DNA from: Streptomyces mayonensis
GTDB lineage: Bacteria; Actinomycetota; Actinomycetes; Streptomycetales; Streptomycetaceae
NCBI RefSeq assembly: GCF_018982965.1
Contig: NZ_JACBYP010000016.1
Span: forward strand, 1 to 64,000
Direction: 5' to 3'
DNA length: 64,000 nt
The notes under the pieces are model-generated. The model ran no database searches. It saw nothing but the letters and a program-made list of their open reading frames with translations, and had not been told where the DNA came from. Positions 16,845-25,102 of this stretch are shown here, in pieces; position 1 is the stretch's first letter; each line of letters starts with the position of its first letter. A program made the position numbers and the translations under genes.

Positions 16845-17084
16845 ATGACGGTTCCCCTGCCGACCGACACGACGCGGTGGCGCTGCACCCTCTGCGGCAA
16901 CCTCACCCGCTTCGACGTGACCCGGGCCTCGAAGGTCGTCGAGTACGTGCACCTCGACCTGGCCGGAGAGCCCAAGGTCGAGGAGCGCGAGGTGCTCAGT
17001 GAGACCATCGAGTCGGTGCGGTGCCGCTGGTGCAACGCCGTGGACCAGGTGGAACTCGTGGACAGGCCGGGCGCCGCCTCCTGA
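16845..17084 (+). CDS. Small zinc-ribbon-like protein of unknown function
   Basis: This 79-residue protein has two CxxC pairs, CTLCG near residue 14 and CRWCN near residue 60, spaced as a zinc ribbon. The stretch between them is predicted strand-rich and charged. It is followed after about 60 bases by the NYN-domain protein gene in the same direction. It is probably a conserved Streptomyces protein binding zinc and perhaps nucleic acid, but nothing in the sequence gives a specific job. The ribosome site is weak. Confidence 0.75.
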   Translation: MTVPLPTDTTRWRCTLCGNLTRFDVTRASKVVEYVHLDLAGEPKVEEREVLSETIESVRCRWCNAVDQVELVDRPGAAS

Positions 17085-17146
17085 GCGGAGCGGCCCCGCA
17101 CCAGGCGGTCCCGGTCCGGGAACGCCGCTAGACATTGGGGTGACGG

Positions 17147-18490
17147 ATGGTGGAGACACAGGGCGGGGAGCCGGGCGACGGCGCCGCTGAGGTGCTCGAC
17201 CGCCCGCTGCCCGACGGAGTGCGCCGCAGGGTCGTGCAGATCGTGTCCGACGGCTTCGGCTCGCTCACGCTCGGCGAGCTTCCCGCGCAGCTGCGGCAGT
17301 ACGCCAGATTCACCCCGAACCGCAGGACCAAGTTCGCCGGCAACGCCATGGCCGCTGCCGTGGAGACCGACCCGCTCTTCCGCGGACGCATCGCCGACAA
17401 GCTCCGCGAGGCGCAGCCGGAACTGGCCGGTGCCCTGGACGCCGGCTCCCCGCCACCGGCCGCCGACCCGCTCGACGTGGCCGCCGCGGCCTACGTGCTG
17501 CGCCCGCACGGCTGGGTGAAGCTGGTCACCGCCGCCGGCGAGGAGGCGCAGCGCGCGGACGCCGAGCGCGCCGACGACGAGAGCCGCGCGGAGCTGGAGC
17601 GGCTGCACGCGGAACTGGCCCGGGCCCGCGAGCACACCAGGGCCGAGACCGAGCGGCTGCGCACCGAGCTGGACGCCGCCCGGCGGGAGACCGAGGCGCT
17701 GCACCGCAAACTGCGCTCGGCGCTCAGCGACGTCAAGCGCGGCGAGGCGGCGCTGCGCAAGGCCCAGGCCGAGACGGACGCCGTCCGCGCCGAGGGGCAG
17801 ACCCAGGTCTCCGCCGCCGAGAGCGAGACCCGGCGGCTCAAGGCCCGGCTCGGCGAGGCGGAGGCCGCCCTGGAGGCCACCCGCAAGGCCGCCCGCGAGG
17901 GCCGCAGCGTGGAGGACATGCGGGTACGGCTGCTCCTGGACACCCTGCTCGACGCCACCCAGGGGCTGCGCCGGGAGCTGGCGCTGCCACCGGTGTCCGT
18001 GCGGCCCGCCGAGACCGTGGACGCCGTCGAGCCCGGCCGGATGACGCCGAAGGACATCGCCAACCGCGCCCTGTCCGAGCACGACCCGGCCGTCCTGGAC
18101 CAGTTGCTCGCGCTGCCCCAGGCCCACCTGGTCGTCGACGGCTACAACGTCACCAAGACCGGCTATCCGCAGATGCCGCTGGAGAAGCAGCGGCTGCGGC
18201 TCCTCGGCCAGCTGTCCCAGCTCGCCGCGCAGACCGGCGCCGAGACCACCTGTGTCTTCGACGGGGCCGAACTGGCGGCGCCCGTGCTGCTCGCGCCGCC
18301 GCGCGGGGTGCGGGTGCTGTTCTCGAAGGCCGGTGTGACCGCCGACGAGCTGATCCGCCAGCTGGTGCGGGCCGAACCGCCGGGCCGCCCGGTCATCGTC
18401 GTCTCCACCGACCGCGAGGTGGCCGACGGCGTGGCGCGCGCGGGCGCACGCCCGGTGGCGTCCGTGGTGCTCCTCAAGCGGCTCTCCTAG
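17147..18490 (+). CDS. NYN (YacP-like) domain protein with long coiled coil
   Basis: The 447-residue protein has an N-terminal conserved region (to about residue 125), a long charged coiled coil rich in Glu/Arg/Ala (about 125-250), and a C-terminal NYN domain starting LVVDGYNVTKTGYP. The NYN fold is PIN-like; acidic residues in VVDGYN, CVFDGAE, TADELI and VSTDREVAD could form the metal site of an RNase. Homologues of the YacP type are linked to rRNA maturation. Neither the function of the N-terminal part nor the target RNA is known. Confidence 0.85.
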   Translation: MVETQGGEPGDGAAEVLDRPLPDGVRRRVVQIVSDGFGSLTLGELPAQLRQYARFTPNRRTKFAGNAMAAAVETDPLFRGRIADKLREAQPELAGALDAGSPPPAADPLDVAAAAYVLRPHGWVKLVTAAGEEAQRADAERADDESRAELERLHAELARAREHTRAETERLRTELDAARRETEALHRKLRSALSDVKRGEAALRKAQAETDAVRAEGQTQVSAAESETRRLKARLGEAEAALEATRKAAREGRSVEDMRVRLLLDTLLDATQGLRRELALPPVSVRPAETVDAVEPGRMTPKDIANRALSEHDPAVLDQLLALPQAHLVVDGYNVTKTGYPQMPLEKQRLRLLGQLSQLAAQTGAETTCVFDGAELAAPVLLAPPRGVRVLFSKAGVTADELIRQLVRAEPPGRPVIVVSTDREVADGVARAGARPVASVVLLKRLS

Positions 18491-18549
18491 TTCCCCCTCT
18501 TTCTCGCCTTTCTCTCGTTTCTCGCCTTTCTTGCCCCCCTCTTCCCTTG
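18491..18549 (+). other. Polypyrimidine tract after the NYN gene
   Basis: Almost 60 bases made of C and T (repeated ctttctcgcc-like units) follow the stop codon. The composition resembles a rut-like, unstructured C-rich RNA region that could serve Rho-dependent termination; that role is inference. Confidence 0.5.
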
Positions 18550-18766
18550 CGTACCAACCGCAACGTAGGCGCTCAATGCCGGAATTGACGGATCCGTCAC
18601 GCAACGTAGCGTCAGGCAAGAGTCACTGCAGGTGAGTTGTGGTAAAGAACGCACTGGGCAACCGGGATTTTTCCGCGGAGGGGTTTGAACTGATCACACA
18701 TGCATCACTACTGTCACCCATCGAACCCTCGCACGGGTGATCCCTCTCAAGAAGGAGCTCGTCTCC

Positions 18767-19810
18767 GTGGCGTCCCACCGTCGTCCCAAGCAGCCGAGCC
18801 GCACGCGCGTGACCGTGCTCACCACCGCTGCTGCCGCCGCAGTCGCTCTCTCCTCCCAGGCCGCCAACGCCGCCCCGAGCGAGAAGCCGAGCAAGGACGA
18901 GGTCAAGGCCAAGGTCGACAAGCTCTACGAGGAGGCCGAGCAGGCCACCGAGAAGTACAACGGCGCCAAGGAGAAGCAGGAGAAACTCCAGAAGGAGGTC
19001 TCCACGATCCAGGACAACGTCGCCCGCGGCCAGGAGGACCTCAACGCGCTGCGCGACGGTCTCGGTTCGATGGCCAGCGCCCAGTACCGCTCCGGCGGCA
19101 TCGACCCCTCCCTCCAGCTCTTCCTCTCCGCCGACCCGGACAACTACCTGGACAAGGCCTCCACCCTCGACCAGTTGAGCGGTCAGCAGGTCGAGGCCCT
19201 GAAGAAGATCCAGGAGAAACAGCGCGAACTCTCCCAGCAGCGCTCCGAGGCCTCCGAGAAGCTCAAGGACCTCTCCGCCACCCGCACCGAACTGGGCAAC
19301 AAGAAGAAGCAGGTCCAGGGCAAGCTCTCCGAGGCGCAGAAGCTGCTCAACACGCTCACCGCGCAGGAACGGGCGGCGCTCAAGAAGGAAGAGGCGCAGC
19401 GCGCCACCCGCGCCGGGGAGCGCGCGCAGCTCGGCGGTTCCGGCACGCCCGCCTCCGGCCGTGCCGCCGCCGCCTTCGCCGCCGCGCAGAGCAAGATCGG
19501 CACGCCGTACGTCTACGGGGCCACCGGCCCGTCCTCCTTCGACTGCTCGGGCCTGACCTCCTGGGCCTACGCCCAGGCCGGCGTCGGCATCCCGCGCACC
19601 TCCGAGGCGCAGACCGGCGCGGGCACCCGCATCTCCTCGATGGGCGACCTCCAGGTCGGCGACCTGGTGTTCTTCTTCAACGACCTGCACCACGTGGGCC
19701 TGTACGCGGGCAACGGCCAGGTCCTGCACGCCCCGCGCACCGGCACGGTCGTGCGCTACGAGTCGATGAGCACCATCGGCGGCCCGTTCATGTTCGGCGT
19801 ACGGGTCTGA
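18767..19810 (+). CDS. Secreted NlpC/P60 peptidoglycan endopeptidase
   Basis: The 347-residue exported enzyme should cut within peptidoglycan stem peptides. A twin-arginine-free signal peptide ends ANA-AP (about residue 35); a long coiled-coil region follows (about 40-220); the C-terminal NlpC/P60 domain has catalytic Cys260 (FDCSGLTSWAYAQ) and a histidine in HHVGLYAG, with HAP further on. I chose the GTG at 18767, which has gaaggag nine bases upstream; a longer GTG start at 18737 lacks this. A paralogue lies directly downstream. Confidence 0.92.
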   Translation: MASHRRPKQPSRTRVTVLTTAAAAAVALSSQAANAAPSEKPSKDEVKAKVDKLYEEAEQATEKYNGAKEKQEKLQKEVSTIQDNVARGQEDLNALRDGLGSMASAQYRSGGIDPSLQLFLSADPDNYLDKASTLDQLSGQQVEALKKIQEKQRELSQQRSEASEKLKDLSATRTELGNKKKQVQGKLSEAQKLLNTLTAQERAALKKEEAQRATRAGERAQLGGSGTPASGRAAAAFAAAQSKIGTPYVYGATGPSSFDCSGLTSWAYAQAGVGIPRTSEAQTGAGTRISSMGDLQVGDLVFFFNDLHHVGLYAGNGQVLHAPRTGTVVRYESMSTIGGPFMFGVRV

Positions 19811-19884
19811 TCCCGGGCGCCGCGTCGCCTCGCCTCCCGCCCACTCCGTCCGGCGTCCCGTTCGCGGAAGTCGCCCTTCCGTAC

Positions 19885-19898
19885 CGCCCGTTCGGGCG
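19885..19898 (+). terminator. Short hairpin between the two NlpC/P60 genes
   Basis: cgcccg-tt-cgggcg is a 6-bp perfect inverted repeat in the 247-base gap between the paralogues. It might partly terminate transcription or protect the 3' end; evidence is positional. Confidence 0.4.
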
Positions 19899-20057
19899 AA
19901 TCACTCCCTCGGCTTCTGAACCCTCACCCCGCCCGTGACCTGCGTCGGCGGCGGGGCGCCGGGCCGTGCGCGGCCTCCGGGGTCGTTGGCCGGTGCCCCG
20001 CCGCGGGTTACTGTCTGCCGCGTTTCCCGTCCGCCAGCGGAAGGAGTGCGGCTTCCC

Positions 20058-21074
20058 GTGGGGTCCCATCGCCGCCTTGCACCGTCCGGGTTCGACCGCG
20101 GCTCCACCGCCGCCGTCGGCCTGCTCTCCGTCACCGCCGCAGTCCTGGGCGCCGTACCGGCCACCGCCTCCCCGCACGAGGACCGGCGGGCGGAGGTGGA
20201 CCGCCTCTACACCGAGGCGGAGCAGGCGACCGAGGCCTACAACAAGGCCGACGCGCGCACCGACGCGCTCCGCAAGGAGGTCGACACCGCGCAGGACTCC
20301 ATCGCCCGCCGGCAGCAGCACGTCAACACCCTGCGGGACGCGCTCGGTTCACTGGCCGGCGCCCAGTACCGCTCCGGCGGCATCGACCCCTCGCTGGCCC
20401 TGCTGCTCTCCGCACAGCCGGACGACTACCTCGACCGCGCCTCCGTGCTCGACCGGGTCACCACCCGGCAGGCGGGTGAGCTGAGGGAGCTCCAGCAGGC
20501 CGTGCGCGACCTCTCCCAGGAGCGTGCCGAGGCCGCCCGGAAGCTCGCCGAGCTGGAGAAGGGCCGCAAGGCCGTCGCCGCCCACAAGAAGACCGTGGAG
20601 CGCAAGCTCGCCGAGGCCCGCCGGCTGCTCAACGCCCTGCCGGACGAGGAACGCGCCGACCGGGGCCGGGCCTCCCGCTCCGGCCGCGAGGACCTCACCG
20701 GCCTCGCCGGAGCCGCCGCCCCCGCCTCCGGCCGGGCCGCGGCCGCCCTCGCCGCCGCCCGCTCCGCCCTCGGCAAGCCGTACATCTGGGGCGCCAACGG
20801 GCCCTCCGGCTTCGACTGTTCGGGCCTGACCCAGTGGTCGTACGCCCAGGCCGGGGTGGGCCTGCCGCGCACCTCGCAGGCGCAGTCCGGCACCGGCCGG
20901 CGGGTGTCCCTGGCCGAAGCGCGTCCCGGCGACCTCGTGGCCTACCGGGACGACGCCAGCCACATCGGGATGTACGCCGGGAACGGCCAGGTCATCCACG
21001 CGCCCCGCCCCGGCGCACCGGTGCGCTACGACCCGGTCGGCATGATGCCGATCTCCTCGGTCAACCGGGTCTGA
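20058..21074 (+). CDS. Secreted NlpC/P60 peptidoglycan endopeptidase (tandem paralogue)
   Basis: This 338-residue protein has the same architecture as the upstream one: signal peptide ending near ATASP, coiled coil starting with the shared motif VDRLYTEAEQATEAYN, the AQYRSGGIDPSL segment, and a C-terminal NlpC/P60 domain with Cys254 (FDCSGLTQWSYAQ) and His in SHIGMYAGNG. The GTG at 20058 is chosen because aaggag lies 11 bases upstream and the signal peptide follows. It is less lysine-rich and more arginine/alanine-rich than its neighbour, consistent with an old duplication followed by divergence. Confidence 0.92.
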   Translation: MGSHRRLAPSGFDRGSTAAVGLLSVTAAVLGAVPATASPHEDRRAEVDRLYTEAEQATEAYNKADARTDALRKEVDTAQDSIARRQQHVNTLRDALGSLAGAQYRSGGIDPSLALLLSAQPDDYLDRASVLDRVTTRQAGELRELQQAVRDLSQERAEAARKLAELEKGRKAVAAHKKTVERKLAEARRLLNALPDEERADRGRASRSGREDLTGLAGAAAPASGRAAAALAAARSALGKPYIWGANGPSGFDCSGLTQWSYAQAGVGLPRTSQAQSGTGRRVSLAEARPGDLVAYRDDASHIGMYAGNGQVIHAPRPGAPVRYDPVGMMPISSVNRV

Positions 21075-21271
21075 GCCGGGTCTGAGCCGGGACTGAACCG
21101 GGTCTGAACCGGTCCGACCGGCCCGGCGCTCACGGGTGCACACGTCCCGTACCCGCGCAGCGCCGGCCGGCCCCGTGACCGCCCGCCGGTGCGGTGCTCG
21201 TCGGCCTTGGTGGCCCCGCGCCCGTGCAGTGCCCGCTGACCCCGGGGCCCCGCGCCCGTACGATCGGGAAG

Positions 21272-22465
21272 GTGGCTGGTCGAAGGCGGGTGTCGGGTTC
21301 CCCGGTGGTGGCGCTGTGCCTGCTGCTCGTCGCCCTCGTGGGCTGCGGCGGCAGAACCGGTGCCGACCCGGTGCGGACCGACGTGCAGCGGCTGCTGGAC
21401 CGGCGCGCGGCGGCCGTCCTCGCGCACGACGCGGCCGCCTACGCGCGCACCGGCACCGGAACCGGCTTCGGCAACCTGACCGCGATACCGCTGGCCGAGT
21501 GGTCCTACCGGGTGAGCGGAGTGGACCGCACCGGCGACTCGGCCACCGCCCGGGTCGAGCTGCGCTACCGCGTCGAGGGCTACGACCGGGGCGCCGTCGC
21601 CACCGCGCGCACCGTGCGGCTGAGCCGGGACGGCACCGGCGGACCGTGGGCCGTCGACTCGGAGCGGCCCGCGAAGGAGTCCGGCCAGCAACCCTGGGAC
21701 CAGGGCACCGTCCAGGTCGTCCGGGGCACCCGCAGCCTGGTGCTCGGCGTCGGACAGACCACCGCCGCCCTGCGCGGCTACGCCGGCCTCGCCGACCGGG
21801 CGGTGCCCGCGGTGTCCGACGCCTGGGACGGCGACTGGGCCCGCCGGGTCGTCGTGGTCGTCCCCCGGTCCGTGGAGGGCATGGCCGGACTGCTCGGCTC
21901 GCCCGCCTCGTCCTACCGGGGCATCGCCGCCGTCACCACCGGCGAGACCGGTGGCCGGGAGCACGCACCGGCGGACCGGGTCATCGTCAACCCCGACGCC
22001 TACGGGCTCCTCGGCGACCTCGGCAAGCAGGTCGTGCTCACCCACGAGACCACCCACGTCGCCACCCGCGCCGACACCACCTCCGCCACCCCGCTGTGGC
22101 TCTCCGAGGGCTACGCCGACTGGGTCGGCTACCGCGACACCGCGCGCGGCTCCGCCCAGTCCGCGCCGGAGCTGACCCGGGCGGTCTCCGAGGGCGGCGT
22201 CCCCGACCGGCTGCCCACGGACGACGACTTCGGCTTCACCGCCGACGCGGACGCGCTGGCCCAGGCCTACGAGAGCGGCTGGCTGGCCTGCCGCATGATC
22301 GCCGGGCAGTGGGGCGAGGACCGGCTGAACGCCTTCTACCGCGCCGTGGGCGCCCACGACGAGCGGGCGGGAGCGGTCGAGGAGGCGATGGACGAGGTGC
22401 TGGGGACGACCCCGGAGGAGTTCACGCGGCGGTGGCAGGACTATCTGCGGACGGAGCTCGGCTGA
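21272..22465 (+). CDS. Lipoprotein with gluzincin-type metallopeptidase domain
   Basis: This 397-residue protein begins with a short signal peptide and lipobox (VALVGC, Cys about residue 24), so it is probably membrane-tethered on the outside. The C-terminal half holds an HExxH zinc motif, HETTH (His258-His262), followed about 20 residues later by LSEGYADWVGY, whose glutamate would be the third zinc ligand as in peptidase-MA-like proteins. The N-terminal half is an NTF2-like region. The GTG at 21272 is used, since longer starts add a non-signal extension. Its last 44 bases overlap the convergent GT87 gene. Confidence 0.82.
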   Translation: MAGRRRVSGSPVVALCLLLVALVGCGGRTGADPVRTDVQRLLDRRAAAVLAHDAAAYARTGTGTGFGNLTAIPLAEWSYRVSGVDRTGDSATARVELRYRVEGYDRGAVATARTVRLSRDGTGGPWAVDSERPAKESGQQPWDQGTVQVVRGTRSLVLGVGQTTAALRGYAGLADRAVPAVSDAWDGDWARRVVVVVPRSVEGMAGLLGSPASSYRGIAAVTTGETGGREHAPADRVIVNPDAYGLLGDLGKQVVLTHETTHVATRADTTSATPLWLSEGYADWVGYRDTARGSAQSAPELTRAVSEGGVPDRLPTDDDFGFTADADALAQAYESGWLACRMIAGQWGEDRLNAFYRAVGAHDERAGAVEEAMDEVLGTTPEEFTRRWQDYLRTELG

Positions 22466-23693
22466 CCCCCGCTCCGGGCGCCCCGGACGCGCTGCCGGCC
22501 GGCCCGCGCCGTACCGTGTCGCGCCACAGGGCGCGGGCCCCGGCGAGAGCGGCGGCCACCAGCAGGCCGTTGCGCACCACCAGGAGCCCGATGCCCAGGG
22601 GCGTGCTCGCCACGACGTCGGTGAACAGGAGGGGGAACTCCAGCACCGTCACCAGGCTCGCCGCCAGCACCAGTGCCACCGGCACCCGCATCCGGCTCGC
22701 CCGGAAGCACCGGCAGACCGCCCCCAGACCCACCAGCCACACCAGGTACTGCGGGCTGATCACCCGGCTCGTGACCGTGAACATCAGCACCGCCACGAAG
22801 GCCGCGTCCGCCGCCGTGTGCGCCGTGAACCGCGGCACCGGCGACCGCGCGGCCAGCACCCGCCACAGCAGCAGCCAGCCGAACGCCACCGCGCTCAGCG
22901 CCACCGATGCCGTGCCCACCGTGTCCACGTGCGGGCCCAGGAACTCCATCGAGCCGTAGTTCAGCAGCACCCCGCCGTCCCAGCCGAAGTGCCGGGCGAC
23001 GTGGAAGACCAGCGCCCCCAGCGACTCCACCTCGACGCCGCGCTCGCGCTGGAACGTCAGGAACGCGAACGCCCCGGGCATCGTCACGGCGAACAGCGCG
23101 GCCAGCGCGCCCCCGCCCACCGCCGCGGCCACCCACGGCCGCCGTCCGCGCATCCCGACCAGCACCAGTGCCGGCCAGACCTTCAGCAGCGCCCCGACCG
23201 CCGCCAGCGCGCCCGCGACCCGCGGGTGCCGGCCCGCGGCGAGCAGCGCGGCCACCGCGACGCCGGTGACCATCACGTCGTAGCGGGCGTACACCGTCGG
23301 CCCCAGCAGCGGCACGCCCACCACCCACACCCACGCCCCGCGCGACGAGCGCCCGGACCCGCGCCCCGCGTGCCACAGCAGGGCCAGGACCGCCGCGTCC
23401 ACGGCACAGGCCAGCACGAAGAAGGCCGTCGCGTACTCCAGGAAGGGCAGCAGGGCGGGGGAGAGGACCGCGAAGGCCGCGGCCGGCGGGTACTGCCAGG
23501 TGACGTCCTTGAGCGGAAACGTTCCGGTGCGCAGGATCTCGTACCAGTCCCGGTAGATCACCGACACGTCGCTCGTCACGTCCGGACCGGGGAAGACCAG
23601 CACCTTCAGCACCAACAGCAACAGCAGCAGCCGGGTGGCACCCCAGACCGCCGCGAGCCACACCGGCGACCGCCCCGTCTCCCTCGCCACCAC
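22422..23693 (-). CDS. GT87-type polyprenol-phosphate-dependent glycosyltransferase
   Basis: The 423-residue protein has about 10-12 membrane helices. An early extracytoplasmic loop contains DVSVIYRDWYEILRTGTFP and DVTWQYPPAAAF, the acidic/YPP pattern of the GT87 (DUF2029) mannosyl- and arabinosyltransferases acting on the outer face. The reading frame is open to an ATG at 23804, but those 37 codons are low-complexity DNA. The tandem GTG codons at 23693/23690 have aggag 5-8 bases upstream and are the likely start. The PimB-like gene lies divergently next door, suggesting a role in phosphatidylinositol mannosides or related glycolipids. Confidence 0.82.
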   Translation of the reverse strand: MVARETGRSPVWLAAVWGATRLLLLLLVLKVLVFPGPDVTSDVSVIYRDWYEILRTGTFPLKDVTWQYPPAAAFAVLSPALLPFLEYATAFFVLACAVDAAVLALLWHAGRGSGRSSRGAWVWVVGVPLLGPTVYARYDVMVTGVAVAALLAAGRHPRVAGALAAVGALLKVWPALVLVGMRGRRPWVAAAVGGGALAALFAVTMPGAFAFLTFQRERGVEVESLGALVFHVARHFGWDGGVLLNYGSMEFLGPHVDTVGTASVALSAVAFGWLLLWRVLAARSPVPRFTAHTAADAAFVAVLMFTVTSRVISPQYLVWLVGLGAVCRCFRASRMRVPVALVLAASLVTVLEFPLLFTDVVASTPLGIGLLVVRNGLLVAAALAGARALWRDTVRRGPAGSASGAPGAGVSRAPSADSPATAA

Positions 23694-23699
23694 GCGTAC

Positions 23700-23806
23700 T
23701 CCTGCCCGTGCGCCCGTCTGCCCGTACGTCCACCTGCGCGTCCGTGTGCCGGTACGTCCGGCTGTGTGTCCGTATGCCCGTCCGTCCGTCTGCCGTGCGG
23801 CCATGA
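23700..23806. repeat. Low-complexity cgtccg/gcccgt-rich tract between divergent genes
   Basis: About 100 bases of imperfect short repeats (cgtccg, gcccgt, tgtccgt) occupy the gap upstream of the GT87 gene. On the minus strand it stays open and creates a false N-terminal extension. The ribosome site for the GT87 gene overlaps its edge (23699-23703). Confidence 0.6.
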
Positions 23807-23871
23807 TGACCCGGACGTCTGTGCGCGTGCCACAGGAAGCCGCCGGGCCCGGAGGCGTGGCGCCGGTTCGG

Positions 23872-23877
23872 TAGGGT
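23872..23877 (+). promoter_or_regulatory. Candidate -10 box, leaderless start of the PimB-like gene
   Basis: TAGGGT ends seven bases before the GTG at 23885. There is no ribosome site between them. Confidence 0.5.
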
Positions 23878-23884
23878 CGGCGGC

Positions 23885-25027
23885 GTGCGCAAGACCTTGA
23901 TCGTGACGAACGACTTCCCGCCCCGGCCGGGCGGCATCCAGTCCTTCCTGCACAACATGGCGCTGCGCCTGGACCCCGAGCGGATCGTCGTCTACGCCTC
24001 CACCTGGAAGCGGAGCCGCGAGGGCGTGGAGGCCACCGCCGCCTTCGACGCCGAGCAGCCCTTCACCGTCGTACGGGACCGCACGACGATGCTGCTCCCG
24101 ACCCCCGGCGCGACCCGGCGGGCGGCCGGACTGCTGCGCGAGCACGGCTGCACGTCGGTGTGGTTCGGCGCGGCGGCGCCCCTCGGCCTGATGGCCCCCG
24201 CGCTGCGGAAGGCGGGCGCCGAGCGCCTCGTCGCCACCACCCACGGCCACGAGGCGGGCTGGGCCCAGCTGCCCGCGGCCCGGCAACTCCTGCGCCGGAT
24301 CGGGGAGTCGACGGACACCATCACCTACCTCGGCGAGTACACGCGCTCCCGCATCGCGGGCGCCCTCACGCCCGCGGCGGCCGCCCGGATGGTCCAACTG
24401 CCGCCCGGCGTCGACGAGAAGACCTTCCACCCGGGCAGCGGCGGTGACGAGGTGCGCGCCCGTCTCGGACTCACCGAACGCCCCGTCGTCGTGTGCGTGT
24501 CACGTCTGGTGCCGCGCAAGGGCCAGGACACCCTGATCAGGGCGATGCCCCGGGTCCTGGCCGCCGAGCCGGACGCCGTCCTGCTGATCGTCGGCGGCGG
24601 CCCCTACGAGAAGGACCTGCGCCGCCTGGCCCACGACACCGGCGTCGCCGCCTCCGTCCGCTTCACCGGCGCCGTGCCCTGGCCGGAACTGCCCGCGCAC
24701 TTCGGCGCCGGCGACGTCTTCGCCATGCCCTGCCGCACCCGCCGGGGCGGCCTCGACGTGGAGGGACTCGGCATCGTCTACCTGGAGGCCTCGGCGACGG
24801 GCCTGCCCGTCGTCGCCGGCGACTCGGGCGGCGCGCCGGACGCGGTACTCGACGGCGAGACGGGATGGGTGGTGCGGGGCGGCGACCCGGACGAGTCCGC
24901 CGACCGCATCACGACGCTCCTCGCCGACCCGGAACTCCGCCGGAGGATGGGCGGACGGGGCAGGACCTGGGTCGAGGAGAAGTGGCGCTGGGACCTGCTG
25001 GCAGAGCACTTGAGGGCTTTGCTGTAA
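23885..25027 (+). CDS. pimB': GT4 glycosyltransferase, PimB-like phosphatidylinositol mannosyltransferase
   Basis: This 380-residue cytosolic-face GT-B enzyme begins RKTLIVTNDFPPRPGGIQSF, with the GGIQ nucleotide-sugar loop of the family. The C-terminal Rossmann domain has SRLVPRKGQDTLI, a donor-binding segment, and the motif EGLGIVYLEASATGLPVVAGDSGGAPD, where the E-x7-E pair typical of GT4 retaining enzymes is seen. It matches actinobacterial PimB', which adds the second mannose to phosphatidylinositol monomannoside. GTG start, probably leaderless. It converges with the acyl-CoA ligase gene. Confidence 0.88.
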   Translation: MRKTLIVTNDFPPRPGGIQSFLHNMALRLDPERIVVYASTWKRSREGVEATAAFDAEQPFTVVRDRTTMLLPTPGATRRAAGLLREHGCTSVWFGAAAPLGLMAPALRKAGAERLVATTHGHEAGWAQLPAARQLLRRIGESTDTITYLGEYTRSRIAGALTPAAAARMVQLPPGVDEKTFHPGSGGDEVRARLGLTERPVVVCVSRLVPRKGQDTLIRAMPRVLAAEPDAVLLIVGGGPYEKDLRRLAHDTGVAASVRFTGAVPWPELPAHFGAGDVFAMPCRTRRGGLDVEGLGIVYLEASATGLPVVAGDSGGAPDAVLDGETGWVVRGGDPDESADRITTLLADPELRRRMGGRGRTWVEEKWRWDLLAEHLRALL

Positions 25028-25102
25028 ACACGGGGCGTGCTGTCAGCGCGGTGAAGGCACCCCCGCCTAGGCCCCGTGGACCCCGTAGGCGTCCCTACTC
25101 GG

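Noticed and set aside
18550..18766. Possible c-di-AMP (ydaO-type) riboswitch before the first NlpC/P60 gene
   Set aside because: Such riboswitches occur before Streptomyces cell-wall hydrolase genes, but I cannot find the conserved segments here.
23694..23804. 37-codon N-terminal extension of the GT87 gene
   Set aside because: It is encoded by low-complexity DNA and a good ribosome site lies after it, next to GTG codons.
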